Program-made: the position numbers and the translations under genes
Part shown: in pieces, positions 41,519-50,458 of the stretch
Layout: each line of letters starts with the position of its first letter
Position numbering within the stretch: the stretch's first letter is position 1
Source of the DNA: Nonomuraea gerenzanensis
GTDB lineage: Bacteria > Actinomycetota > Actinomycetes > Streptosporangiales > Streptosporangiaceae
Reading direction: 5' to 3'
Assembly: GCF_020215645.1 (NCBI RefSeq)
Contig: NZ_CP084058.1
Span: 496,001 to 560,000 of the forward strand
DNA: 64,000 nt
Notes under the pieces: generated by a model
Told to the model about the DNA's origin: nothing
Database searches by the model: none
Seen by the model: only the letters and a program-made list of their open reading frames with translations

Positions 41519-42688
41519 TCAGCGGACGATCGCGAGCATCACGTCCGAGGCCGAGGGTCGTTCCTCAGGCTGTTTGTTGAGGCAGGCCTTCACGATGCCG
41601 CGTAACGCGGGAGGCAGTGGCGATAAGTCGGGATGAAACGTGAGCACCCGATGGAACACCGCAGGCACCGTGTCCTCCCCGAACGCCGGCCGCCCCGTCG
41701 CCGCGAACATCATCGTCACGGCCCAGCTGAACACGTCGGACGCCGGCCCCACCGCCGCCCCCGTCAGCTGCTCCGGCGACATGTACGGCGGCGTCCCCAC
41801 CATCTTCCCCGCCGTCATCGTGACCTGATCGAGCGCCCGCGCGATGCCGAAGTCGATCACCCGTGGACCGTCATGCCCGATCAGGACGTTGCTCGGCTTG
41901 AAGTCGCGATGAACGACCCCCGCCTTGTGGATCGCCGCCAGCGCGCCCGCCGTGGACAACGCCAGCCGCGTCAGGCTGTCCTCGTCACGCGGGCCGTACT
42001 TCTTGACGAGCTGCTCCAGCGACGGCCCCTCCACGTACTCGCTGACGATGTACGCGTGCTGCCCCGTGATGTTCACATCGAGCACGCGGGCTGTGGAAAA
42101 CGTCGCCACCCGCCGTGCCGCCTCCACCTCCCGCGCGAACCTCGCCCGCGCCGTCTCGTCCACCAGGTCGTGCAGCACCTTCACGGCGACCCGCACCCCG
42201 TTGGGCGCCATGGCGAGGTAGACCGACCCCTGGCCGCCACGCCCGAGCTGCTGGAGCACCCGGTAGTGGCCGACCCACTCCGGATCTCCCGGCCTGCGCT
42301 GGTGGCTGGGCGCCGTGGTGCGCTGGCGCAGGTCCACCGCATGGTACGACGGCCCCGTGAGCCGGGCGCGGGCCATGAACGGCACGAGGATGCCGGAGTG
42401 GATGACCCCGCCGATCCAGCTGGCGAAGAAGCCGACCGTGGTGACGAGGGACAGCGCTGCGGGGATCTCCTCATAGGTGTCGTACGCCATCACGGCGATC
42501 AGGAACGAGCCGATGCACACCAGATAAACGGCTGCGGCCACGCCGTGCCAGATGTTGCGCAGCCAGAAAGCCGCGATCCCGATCGTGAACGGGGTCGCCA
42601 GGCCGCACGTGAACAGGGGCAGGCAAGCCCACACGACGGCAGCCGTCCACCTCAGGCTACTGGGGTGGACGGGATGGCTTTGGTGCAT
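41519..42688 (-). CDS. Ser/Thr protein kinase with N-terminal membrane domain
   Basis: This 389-aa kinase has membrane helices before the catalytic domain instead of after it: about three or four hydrophobic segments in residues 15-105. A Hanks-type kinase follows with LGRGGQGSVYLA (148-159), catalytic Lys170, HRDFKPSN, DFGIA and GTPPYMSPEQ. No extracellular PASTA sensor is present. ATG 42688 is used, although a GTG at 42733 would add 15 residues. It diverges from nuoI across a region with DnaA-box-like sites. Regulation of the respiratory genes by it is possible but unproven. Confidence 0.83.
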   Translation of the reverse strand: MHQSHPVHPSSLRWTAAVVWACLPLFTCGLATPFTIGIAAFWLRNIWHGVAAAVYLVCIGSFLIAVMAYDTYEEIPAALSLVTTVGFFASWIGGVIHSGILVPFMARARLTGPSYHAVDLRQRTTAPSHQRRPGDPEWVGHYRVLQQLGRGGQGSVYLAMAPNGVRVAVKVLHDLVDETARARFAREVEAARRVATFSTARVLDVNITGQHAYIVSEYVEGPSLEQLVKKYGPRDEDSLTRLALSTAGALAAIHKAGVVHRDFKPSNVLIGHDGPRVIDFGIARALDQVTMTAGKMVGTPPYMSPEQLTGAAVGPASDVFSWAVTMMFAATGRPAFGEDTVPAVFHRVLTFHPDLSPLPPALRGIVKACLNKQPEERPSASDVMLAIVR

Positions 42689-42739
42689 GGCGGAGAGACT
42701 ATCGCCATGCCGAGGCTCATATCGGGCATGCACACAGGT

Positions 42740-42791
42740 TGTGGATAACTACCCGCCAGCCTGTGGATAGCTGTGGAAAACCTGGGGACAA
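42740..42791. promoter_or_regulatory. Cluster of DnaA-box-like sequences
   Basis: Four same-direction sites lie between the kinase and nuoI: TGTGGATAA (42740-42748, the exact complement of TTATCCACA), TGTGGATAG (42762-42770), TGTGGAAAA (42772-42780) and TGGGGACAA (42783-42791). Each of the last three is one mismatch from a DnaA box. Their starts are 22, 10 and 11 bp apart, close to helical phasing. Confidence 0.45.
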
Positions 42792-42805
42792 TGCGCTGGC
42801 TCATT

Positions 42806-42815
42806 CACGTACGTG
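42806..42815. promoter_or_regulatory. Palindrome upstream of nuoI
   Basis: CACGTACGTG is a perfect 10-bp palindrome 25 nt before the nuoI ATG, with a further GTACGT half copy at 42821-42826. It may be an operator or promoter element for the restarted nuoI to nuoN operon. Confidence 0.35.
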
Positions 42816-42840
42816 GCCAAGTACGTCATGATGTTGAACC

Positions 42841-43929
42841 ATGGCGCGGATTCCGGGAGTCGGACTGGCAAAGGGGCTGTCCATCACCCTTCGCCACATG
42901 CTGCGCAAATCAGTCACACAGCAATATCCCGAGGTCAAGCCCGATCTGCCGCCCCGCAGTCGAGGCGTTATCGCCCTGGTCGAGGAGAACTGCACCTCTT
43001 GCATGCTCTGTGCCCGAGAGTGCCCCGACTGGTGCATCTACATCGACTCCCACAAGGAGACGATCCCGGCCCCTGAGGGCGGCCGCGCCCGCCAGCGCAA
43101 CGTCCTCGACCGTTTCGCCATCGACTTCGCCCTGTGCATGTACTGCGGCATCTGCATCGAGGTCTGCCCCTTCGACGCGCTCTTCTGGGCTCCGGAGTTC
43201 GAGTACGCGGAAGGCGACATCCGTAACCTCCTCCATGAGAAGGACAAGCTGGCCACCTGGGTACAAGCCGTTCCGCCGCCTCCGGCCCACGACGCCGGCG
43301 CCGCGCCCCCGAAGGAGCTGACGGCCGCTCCCCGGCGCCCGGCCGCCGACCGCCCGGCCCGTACCCCCGCAGCTCAGCGCCCCCGCGCCGCCACCTCCAC
43401 GCGCCCGCCCGCCACCGAGGACCAGACCCCCGCGACGAGCACCGAGGCCGCTCCACGCACGACGACCGGCGAACCGCCCTCTGAGGCGACAGGCGAATCC
43501 GCTTCCGGCGCGCCCGAGTCCAGTTCCGCCGCGCCTCCGTCGCGCCGCTCCCGCCGCCCGATGACGAACGTACGAGGCATCCGCCCCCCGGGCGCCCTCC
43601 CGTCCACGCCCGAGAACGCCACCCCTGGACCACAGGCGGCCACGGACGAGCCTCGACCGCAGGCGGCCACGGAGCAGGACCGGCCGCGAGGAGAAGGCCC
43701 CGAGCGTCCCCAGCCCCCGGACGAGTCGCGAGACCAAGCGTCATCCACAGGACAACCACCTGAAGACAAGTTGTCCACAGCCGGGGCCGAATCGCGACCG
43801 GAGCCCGAAAACAAGGAGCAGACTTCTGCCGCGAGCCCACGCCGGCGCAGGATGGCCGATCCACGGTCCATCCGACCGCCGGGGCGGCTCGGCCCTGATG
43901 AGCCGGAGGAGTCCGAGGAGGAGTCGTGA
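42841..43929 (+). CDS. nuoI: NADH-quinone oxidoreductase subunit I with long disordered tail
   Basis: This 362-aa protein has the 23-kDa ferredoxin-like core in the first 150 residues: ligands Cys51, 54, 57 and 61, and Cys99, 102, 105 and 109, for two 4Fe-4S clusters. A tail of about 215 residues, rich in Pro, Ala, Glu and Arg, follows. It twice contains an Arg-led motif ([17 protein letters not shown] and [18 protein letters not shown]). Usual NuoI is about 180-210 aa. The stop overlaps nuoJ by 4 nt. Confidence 0.88.
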   Translation: MARIPGVGLAKGLSITLRHMLRKSVTQQYPEVKPDLPPRSRGVIALVEENCTSCMLCARECPDWCIYIDSHKETIPAPEGGRARQRNVLDRFAIDFALCMYCGICIEVCPFDALFWAPEFEYAEGDIRNLLHEKDKLATWVQAVPPPPAHDAGAAPPKELTAAPRRPAADRPARTPAAQRPRAATSTRPPATEDQTPATSTEAAPRTTTGEPPSEATGESASGAPESSSAAPPSRRSRRPMTNVRGIRPPGALPSTPENATPGPQAATDEPRPQAATEQDRPRGEGPERPQPPDESRDQASSTGQPPEDKLSTAGAESRPEPENKEQTSAASPRRRRMADPRSIRPPGRLGPDEPEESEEES

Positions 43930-44666
43930 CCGAGGCGGTGCCCTCCTACCTGTCACCCACCGGGCAAGAGATCGTCTTCTTGCTGCTGGGAGCGGTAGCG
44001 GTTGGATCGGCGCTGCTTGTCGTCACGACCAGACAACTCGTCCACGCCGCCCTCTGGCTGGTGGTCTGCTTCGGCGCGCTGGCGGGCGGCTACCTGGTGC
44101 TGACCGCCGAGTTCGTGGCCTGGGTGCAGGTGCTCATCTACGTGGGTGCCGTGGTCGTGCTGCTGCTGTTCGGCATCATGCTCACGCGCGCTCCCATCGG
44201 GCGCTCCGCCGACCTCGACAGCGGCAACAGGCTGGTCTCGGCGCTGGTGGCGGTAGGGACGGCGGCGATCCTCGTCACGGTGGTGATCGACGGCTTCCGT
44301 ACGGCCTACGCCCCCCTCACCCCCGGCCCGGGATCCGCGAAGGAGATCGGGGCCAGCGTGTTCGCCACCTGGGTGCTGCCGTTCGAGGCCCTGTCGGTGC
44401 TGCTGCTGGCCGCGCTGATCGGCGCCATCGTCCTGTCCCGTACGGACATCCCCGGCGGCGCACCGCCCCAGCCCGACACCCCGTCCGCACCGAAGCCCAC
44501 CTCGCCCACGCCCCGCCCGAACGGCGCCTCACCACCGAACCAGCCGCGAAGCACCTCACCACCGAACCAGCCGCGAAGCACCTCGCCGCCCGACCAGCCG
44601 CAGAGCACTCCACCACCTGACCGGCCAACGGACGACCCACCACCCGACCAGAGCGGGGGCCATTAG
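43926..44666 (+). CDS. nuoJ: NADH-quinone oxidoreductase subunit J
   Basis: This 246-aa protein has five membrane helices of the NuoJ family in the first 170 residues, with [49 protein letters not shown] as the conserved pi-bulge helix region. A 70-residue Pro-rich tail contains PPNQPRSTS repeats, which are DNA tandem repeats at about 44531-44600. It starts at GTG 43926 inside the nuoI end, and its TAG shares one base with nuoK. Confidence 0.88.
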   Translation: MTEAVPSYLSPTGQEIVFLLLGAVAVGSALLVVTTRQLVHAALWLVVCFGALAGGYLVLTAEFVAWVQVLIYVGAVVVLLLFGIMLTRAPIGRSADLDSGNRLVSALVAVGTAAILVTVVIDGFRTAYAPLTPGPGSAKEIGASVFATWVLPFEALSVLLLAALIGAIVLSRTDIPGGAPPQPDTPSAPKPTSPTPRPNGASPPNQPRSTSPPNQPRSTSPPDQPQSTPPPDRPTDDPPPDQSGGH

Positions 44667-45112
44667 TGCACATCGTCTACCCGGCGGTCGTCTCCGCGCT
44701 CCTGTTCTCCATCGGCGTCTACGGTGTGCTCGCCCGCCGCAACACCATCCTCGTCCTGATGTCGGTCGAGCTCATGCTCAACGCCGTCAACCTCAACCTG
44801 GTGGCGTTCGACGTCTGGCTGGCCGACCGCCTGCACAGCGGCCAGGTGCTCACCCTCTTCGTCATCGTCATCGCCGCCGCGGAGGTGGGCCTGGGCCTGG
44901 CGATCGTGCTGGCCCTGTACAGGAACCGCCGCACTGTTGACCTCGACCACCTGCGCGACCTCGCGGAGCCGGACGACGACGCCCACCCGGAAGCACCACA
45001 GCCGCAACCGGTCCCCGTGCGCCTGCCCGCCCCGGCGGAGGCCGTCCAGGCCAACGACCACCATGACGACCAAGGAGCTCCCGTCAAGCGAGGAGGAGGC
45101 GGCACACCATGA
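44666..45112 (+). CDS. nuoK: NADH-quinone oxidoreductase subunit K
   Basis: This 148-aa protein has three helices and the conserved Glu of the family in [15 protein letters not shown], a second charged helix ([17 protein letters not shown]), and a hydrophilic tail of about 50 residues beyond the usual 100-aa NuoK. It begins with GTG 44666 and overlaps nuoL by 4 nt, so the order J-K-L is conserved. Confidence 0.9.
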   Translation: MHIVYPAVVSALLFSIGVYGVLARRNTILVLMSVELMLNAVNLNLVAFDVWLADRLHSGQVLTLFVIVIAAAEVGLGLAIVLALYRNRRTVDLDHLRDLAEPDDDAHPEAPQPQPVPVRLPAPAEAVQANDHHDDQGAPVKRGGGGTP

Positions 45113-47112
45113 CGACGTTCCCGCTGCTGGCCGTACTCCTGCCCTTCGCCGCCGCCTTCGCGGGCCTCCTGCTCTCCCGCCTGCCGCACCGGCGAGCGCA
45201 GCTCGCCGACCAGCGCGGCCGAGCACCCAGCGCCGACCAGCACAGCCGAACACCCAGCGGTGGCCAGCGCGGCCGAGCGCCGCTCACCCAGCAACAACAT
45301 GAAGGCACGACACCAGGCCACCGATCGGCGAACGCCACAGCCGCCTGGATCGCGATCCTCCCCACGGCCGCCTCGGCGATCCTCACCCTGGCCCTGGCCT
45401 GGACCCCGGGCCTGGCCTACTTCTCCGGCACCCCCGCCCCACCCACAGGCCAGACCTACGGCACGATCGTCACCGGCGGCATCCCGATCTCGCTCACCCT
45501 CCAGGCCGACGCCCTGTCGAGCGTCATCGGCGTCCTGGTGACCCTCGTGGCCCTCGCCGTCCAGGTCTACTCGGTCGGCTACCTCAAGGACGACCCCCGC
45601 TACCCCTCGTACAGCGCCTTCATCAGCCTGTTCACCAGCGCGATGCTCCTGGTCGTGTACGCGGGCGACCTCCTGGTCCTCTACGTCGGCTGGGAGATCA
45701 TGGGCCTGTGCTCCTACCTCCTCATCGGCCACTGGTGGGAGGACCGGGACAATTCACGCGCCGCGGTGAAGGCGTTCCTGGTCACCCGCCTCGGCGACGT
45801 CGGCTTCCTGTTCGGCATCTTCGTGCTCGGCATGGCGGCAGGCAGCTTCCGCATCACCGACGTGCTGGCGAGGGTGCCCGAGATGTCCGCGGCCACCCTG
45901 GTGACGGCCACGATGCTGCTGCTGGCCGGCGTGGCGGGCAAGAGCGCCCAGGTGCCGCTGCACACCTGGCTCCCCGACGCGATGGCGGGCCCGACGCCGA
46001 TCAGCGCCCTGATCCACGCCGCCACCATGGTCGCCGCCGGCATCTTCATCGTGGCCAGGCTGTTCCCGGCGTTCCTGGCCGCCCGTCCCACGCTCGACGT
46101 GCTGGCCGTCATCGCCGCGCTGGGCATGCTGGGCGCCGCGCTGGCCGCGCTCGCCCAGGACGACCTGAAACGTGTCCTCGCCTACTCCACGGTCAGCCAG
46201 CTCGCCTACATGGCGGGCGGCCTGGCCGCGGGCTCCGACACCGCGGCCGTCTTCCACCTGCTGACCCACGGCGCGTTCAAGGCGCTGCTGTTCCTCTGCG
46301 CGGGCGCGGTGATCCACCACGTCGGCTCGAACCTGATGACCCAGATGGGCGGCCTGCGCCGCGAGCTCCCCATCACGTTCGTCACGATGACGATCGGCCT
46401 GTCAGCCCTCATGGGCATCCCGCCGGCCAGCGGCTTCTTCAGCAAGGACGGCGTCCTGCTGGCCATGGACGACGCGCTGTCGGGCGGCGGCCTCACCGAC
46501 GCGGCCGCCTTCCTGCTGTACGGCTGCGCGCTCGCGACCGTGGCCGTCACCGGCGCGTACGCCACCAGAGCCTGGCTGCGCACCTTCTTCGGCGAGGTGC
46601 GAGCCGTGGCGCTCCCCGAGCCGGAGCCCGGCACCGCCCACGTCGTGGACGTCAGGGAGGCCCCGCGCACGATGCTCGTCCCCGTCATCCTGCTCGCGGC
46701 CCCGGCCCTGCTGCTGGGCTTCGCCGGCGAGCCGCACCTCGACCTCGGCGTGGCGGCCATCAGCGTCGTCCTCACGGCGCTCGGCGCGGGAGCGGTCTAC
46801 CTCTTCTGGCGCACGAACCCCCTCACCGACCCGGCCCGCCTGCTGGGCCCGCTGCGGGCGCCCTGCGAGCGCGCCTTCTACGTCGACACCCTGTACACCG
46901 CCTTGTTCGTCGGCCCGGTGCTCGCCCTGGCCAGGCTGGTGGTCAGGACGGACGACGTGGTCGTGGACGGTGCGGTGCGCGGCTCGGGCAAGTCGGCCCG
47001 GAGGCTGTCCGGCGTGCTGCGCCTGGCCCAGAACGGCAACGTCCAGCTCTACGTGAGCGGCGTGCTGGCCGGCGTCCTCCTGATCGCGGTAGGGGCGGTG
47101 GTGTTCACGTGA
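45109..47112 (+). CDS. nuoL: NADH-quinone oxidoreductase subunit L
   Basis: This 667-aa antiporter-like pumping subunit has [16 protein letters not shown] and ELMGLCSY-type motifs ([19 protein letters not shown]), [28 protein letters not shown] and [22 protein letters not shown]. These carry the Lys/Glu/His path of the proton channel. The N-terminus holds a hydrophilic insert after the first helix ([18 protein letters not shown] and so on). The long C-terminal lateral helix region ends at about residue 660. Confidence 0.92.
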   Translation: MTTFPLLAVLLPFAAAFAGLLLSRLPHRRAQLADQRGRAPSADQHSRTPSGGQRGRAPLTQQQHEGTTPGHRSANATAAWIAILPTAASAILTLALAWTPGLAYFSGTPAPPTGQTYGTIVTGGIPISLTLQADALSSVIGVLVTLVALAVQVYSVGYLKDDPRYPSYSAFISLFTSAMLLVVYAGDLLVLYVGWEIMGLCSYLLIGHWWEDRDNSRAAVKAFLVTRLGDVGFLFGIFVLGMAAGSFRITDVLARVPEMSAATLVTATMLLLAGVAGKSAQVPLHTWLPDAMAGPTPISALIHAATMVAAGIFIVARLFPAFLAARPTLDVLAVIAALGMLGAALAALAQDDLKRVLAYSTVSQLAYMAGGLAAGSDTAAVFHLLTHGAFKALLFLCAGAVIHHVGSNLMTQMGGLRRELPITFVTMTIGLSALMGIPPASGFFSKDGVLLAMDDALSGGGLTDAAAFLLYGCALATVAVTGAYATRAWLRTFFGEVRAVALPEPEPGTAHVVDVREAPRTMLVPVILLAAPALLLGFAGEPHLDLGVAAISVVLTALGAGAVYLFWRTNPLTDPARLLGPLRAPCERAFYVDTLYTALFVGPVLALARLVVRTDDVVVDGAVRGSGKSARRLSGVLRLAQNGNVQLYVSGVLAGVLLIAVGAVVFT

Positions 47113-47182
47113 CGGCCGGGCACGGCATCGAGCCGAGGGCGGGCATGACGGCCAGGCACGGCACCGACCCGAGGGGAGTCGC

Positions 47183-48799
47183 ATGATGGGCTGGATCCCG
47201 GTCGCGCTCCTGGCCGTACCCCTGCTGGGCGCCCTCCTGCTGGTCCTGTCGCCGCGAGCGCTGCGCGGGGTGCTCCGCGCGTACGGGCTGATCTTCTCAG
47301 GCGTCACGCTGGCGCTGAGCCTCGCGCTCCTGGCGATGTTCGACTACGGCGCGCCCGCCCGGATGCAGTACGAGGCCGACTGGCCGTGGATCCCGGGGCT
47401 GGGGCTTCGCTTCCACCTGGGCATCGACGGCGTCTCGCTGCCGCTGATCGTGCTGACGGCGCTGCTGACGTTCCTGTGCTTCGTCTACCTGCGGTGGGGC
47501 AGCGCGTCCGGCACCACGGCGTTCATGAGTGCCAGGCCGAGGGCGCTCGTGTTCACCATGCTCGTGCTCGAAGTCGGCATGATCGGCACGTTCCTCGCCC
47601 TCGACCTGCTGCTCTTCTTCGTGTTCTTCGAGATCGTGCTCATCCCGATGTACTTCCTGATCGGCATCTGGGGCGGCGGGGGGCGCAGGGCGGCGTCGAT
47701 CAAGTTCATCCTCTACACGCTGCTCGGCTCGGTCGTCATGCTGCTCGGCCTCCTCCTGGTGTGGGCGCAGACCGGCACGCTCGACATCGAGGCGCTGAGC
47801 GCGGCCCACGGCGCGGGCATGCCGAGATCCATCCAGATCCTCGCGTTCGTGGCGATCGGCATCGGTCTGGCCGTCAAGACGCCCATGTGGCCGCTGCACA
47901 CCTGGCTGCCGGACGCCCACACGGAGGCGCCCACCGCCGGCTCGGTGCTGCTGGCGGGGGTGCTGCTCAAGATGGGTACGTACGGCTTCGCCAGGATCGC
48001 CATCCCCGTGCTGCCCGAGGGGGCGGCGGCGGTGGCACCGTGGCTGGGCGCGTTCGCGGTGGTCGGCATCGTGTACGGCGCCCTGGCCTGCCTGGCGCAG
48101 CGCGACCTGAAACGCATGATCGCCTACTCCTCGGTGGGCCACATGGGCTTCGTCCTGCTCGGCTTCGCCACGCTGACCCCCGTCGGCATCAACGGCGCCC
48201 TCTTCGCCAACGTCGCCCACGGCCTGATCACGGGCCTGCTGTTCTTCCTGGCAGGCGCGATCAAGGAGCGCCACCACACCTCGGAGATGCCGGCGCTGGG
48301 CGGCGGCATGCTGGCGACGATGCCGCGGCTGGGCGCGGTGCTCACGTTCGCCTCGATCGCGTCGCTGGGGTTGCCGGGGCTGGCGGGGTTCTGGGGGGAG
48401 ATGCTGGCGCTGTTCGGGGCGTTCCAGCCGGCGAACGGGCTGCCGCGCGGCCTCTTCCTGACGTACATGGTGATCGGAGGGCTGGGCGCGGTGCTGACGG
48501 CCGCGTACTTCCTGGTCATGCTCTCGCGCATCACGCACGGCCGGCCGGACCCCGTCGCGGGGGCCGCCGCGCCCGGCCACCTCGTGCCGCTGGACGACCA
48601 CCTGATCCACGAGCCCACCGACGAACGCCCCGTCGCCACCGCGACGCTCCCCGAGGTCCGCCGGTACGACATCAGAGGGTACGAGCTGGCGGCGTGGACC
48701 CCCCTGGTGGTGCTGATCCTGCTGTTCGGGCTGTGGCCCGGCCTCCTGCTGTCGCTCAGCACCCCGCCCGTGCAGACCCTGCTGGGAGCCTTCTCATGA
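47183..48799 (+). CDS. nuoM: NADH-quinone oxidoreductase subunit M
   Basis: This 538-aa antiporter-like subunit contains FHLGIDGVSLPLIVLTALLTFLC, FFEIVLIPMYFLIGIWGGGGR, the signature [38 protein letters not shown], and the second-half Lys region (AQRDLKRMIAYSSVGHMGFVLLG). GGGGAG at 47173-47178 precedes ATG 47183. A 70-nt gap with a short duplicated stretch separates it from nuoL. It overlaps nuoN by 4 nt. Confidence 0.93.
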   Translation: MMGWIPVALLAVPLLGALLLVLSPRALRGVLRAYGLIFSGVTLALSLALLAMFDYGAPARMQYEADWPWIPGLGLRFHLGIDGVSLPLIVLTALLTFLCFVYLRWGSASGTTAFMSARPRALVFTMLVLEVGMIGTFLALDLLLFFVFFEIVLIPMYFLIGIWGGGGRRAASIKFILYTLLGSVVMLLGLLLVWAQTGTLDIEALSAAHGAGMPRSIQILAFVAIGIGLAVKTPMWPLHTWLPDAHTEAPTAGSVLLAGVLLKMGTYGFARIAIPVLPEGAAAVAPWLGAFAVVGIVYGALACLAQRDLKRMIAYSSVGHMGFVLLGFATLTPVGINGALFANVAHGLITGLLFFLAGAIKERHHTSEMPALGGGMLATMPRLGAVLTFASIASLGLPGLAGFWGEMLALFGAFQPANGLPRGLFLTYMVIGGLGAVLTAAYFLVMLSRITHGRPDPVAGAAAPGHLVPLDDHLIHEPTDERPVATATLPEVRRYDIRGYELAAWTPLVVLILLFGLWPGLLLSLSTPPVQTLLGAFS

Positions 48800-50301
48800 T
48801 CCAGCAGATCGACTACTTCCTGATCGCGCCTCCGCTGGTGCTCGCCCTGGTGGCGGGGCTGGTGCTGCTACTCGACGCGTTCCTGCCGGCCCGTCCGCGG
48901 ACGAGGGCGGGGCTGGGCCTCGTCACGCTGGCGGGCATCCTGGTCGCGCTGGGGTTCGTGGCCGTCCAGGCGTCCGGGGCCGGCTCGCCGCGGTCGACGT
49001 TCTGCGTCCCGCCCGCGCTCGCCGGCGGTCAGGCCCAGTCCGCGGCGCTGTGCTCGTTCGTCGTGGACGGGTTCACGCTGGTGTTCGCGGGCCTGGTGCT
49101 GGCGGCGGCCGTGGTGGTCGTCCTGATGTCGATGACGGAGCTGGCGCGCGGCGAGATCCCCGTCGGCGAGTGGTACTTCCTGCTCCTGTGCACCCTCGTC
49201 GGCGCCGTGACCCTGCCCGCGTCCCGCGATCTGATCATGCTGGTGGTGGCGCTGGAGCTGGTCTCGCTCCCGGTCTTCGCCCTCACCGCGCTCAGACGCT
49301 ACGACGGCCGCTCGTCCGAGGCCGCCGTGAAGCTGTTCGTCGTGTCGGTGGTGTCCACGGCGATCATGCTCTTCGGTGTGTCCCTCCTGTACGGCATCGC
49401 GGGCTCGGTCTACCTGTCGCGCCTGGGCACCGTGCTCGGGGCGCCAGGGACGGACCTGCCCGCGGTGGTCACGGTGGGTGTGGTCCTCGTGGCGGCCGGC
49501 TTCGCCTTCAAGATCGCCGCCGTGCCGTTCCACTCGTGGGCCGCCGACGTCTACCAGGGGGCGCCCATCCCCGTGGCGGCGCTGCTGTCGGTCATCTCGA
49601 AGGCGGCCGGGTTCGCCGGGCTGATCCTCGTCCTGGTGAGCGCGCTGTCCGGGCAGTCCGCCACCTGGACCCCGATCGTGGCGATCGTGTCGGCGCTGAC
49701 CATGACCGTGGGCAACCTGCTGGCCATGCGCCAGCGCTCCGCCGTACGGCTGCTGGCCTGGTCGTCGGTGGCGCAGTCGGGCTACATCCTGGCGCCGCTC
49801 GCGGTGGCGGCCACGACGCCGGGCGCGGTCGGCACGTCCACGGCCTACCTGGTCATCTACGCCGCCATGAACCTCGGCGCGTTCGCCGTCGTCATGCTCG
49901 TGTCCAGGACCGCGGCCCGCAACGAGCTCGACGACTACCGCGGCCTGGCGCTGCGCCACCCGGCGGCGGGCGTCACGCTGGCGTTCTGCCTGGTCTGCCT
50001 GGCAGGGCTGCCGCCGGGCCTGGCCGGGCTGTTCGCCAAGGTCTTCGTGTTCAGGGAGATCGTCGAGGGCGGGGCCGGCTGGCTGGCGGTGGTCATGGCC
50101 GTCAACACGGTGATCGGCCTGTACTACTACGCCATCTGGACGGCTCGCCTCTTCACTCCGGCAGGCAGGGCGGAGCCGTCCCCCTACCGGCCGCCCCTGA
50201 CGGCCTGGCTGGCCGTCGGCCTGGCCCTGGCGGCGGCCGTGCTCTTCTCGATCGCGCCGCAGCTCGTCCTCGACCTGACCTCTTTGTCCGCTTTCGGCTG
50301 A
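48796..50301 (+). CDS. nuoN: NADH-quinone oxidoreductase subunit N
   Basis: This 501-aa antiporter-like subunit has VVALELVSLPVFALTALRR, AAGFAFKIAAVPFHSWAADVYQGAPIPVAALLSVISKAAGFAG and AWSSVAQSGYILAPL. It is the last gene of the membrane arm. Its final codons and stop lie in a partial third copy of the 44-bp repeat that follows at 50311-50398. Confidence 0.92.
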   Translation: MIQQIDYFLIAPPLVLALVAGLVLLLDAFLPARPRTRAGLGLVTLAGILVALGFVAVQASGAGSPRSTFCVPPALAGGQAQSAALCSFVVDGFTLVFAGLVLAAAVVVVLMSMTELARGEIPVGEWYFLLLCTLVGAVTLPASRDLIMLVVALELVSLPVFALTALRRYDGRSSEAAVKLFVVSVVSTAIMLFGVSLLYGIAGSVYLSRLGTVLGAPGTDLPAVVTVGVVLVAAGFAFKIAAVPFHSWAADVYQGAPIPVAALLSVISKAAGFAGLILVLVSALSGQSATWTPIVAIVSALTMTVGNLLAMRQRSAVRLLAWSSVAQSGYILAPLAVAATTPGAVGTSTAYLVIYAAMNLGAFAVVMLVSRTAARNELDDYRGLALRHPAAGVTLAFCLVCLAGLPPGLAGLFAKVFVFREIVEGGAGWLAVVMAVNTVIGLYYYAIWTARLFTPAGRAEPSPYRPPLTAWLAVGLALAAAVLFSIAPQLVLDLTSLSAFG

Positions 50302-50310
50302 GATCCGATC

Positions 50311-50398
50311 AGGACGGCAAGTCGCGTACCGCCCTCGGCTGAGCACGCCGGGACAGGACGGCAAGTCGCGCTCCGCCCTCGGCTGAGCACACCGGGGA
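50311..50398 (+). repeat. 44-bp tandem repeat after nuoN
   Basis: Two copies (50311-50354 and 50355-50398) begin AGGACGGCAAGTCGCG and continue to CTCGGCTGAGCAC, with about five differences. The nuoN tail from about 50288 (CGCTTTCGGCTGAGATC) resembles the second half of the unit. The array lies between nuoN and htpX. Confidence 0.75.
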
Positions 50399-50458
50399 AC
50401 GAAGCACGGGGTCTTGCTCGTTAACCGTGGTGAACCCAAGCCACGAGAGGGGGAAACC

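Noticed and set aside
41232..41636. Possible small gene on the + strand before the kinase end
   Set aside because: There is no ribosome site, no ordered domain, and a 118-nt overlap with the kinase gene on the other strand.
47113..47182. Short frame between nuoL and nuoM
   Set aside because: Seventy nt with a repeated stretch (CGGGCACGGCA-like) can encode about 25 residues without conserved features; it is treated as spacer.
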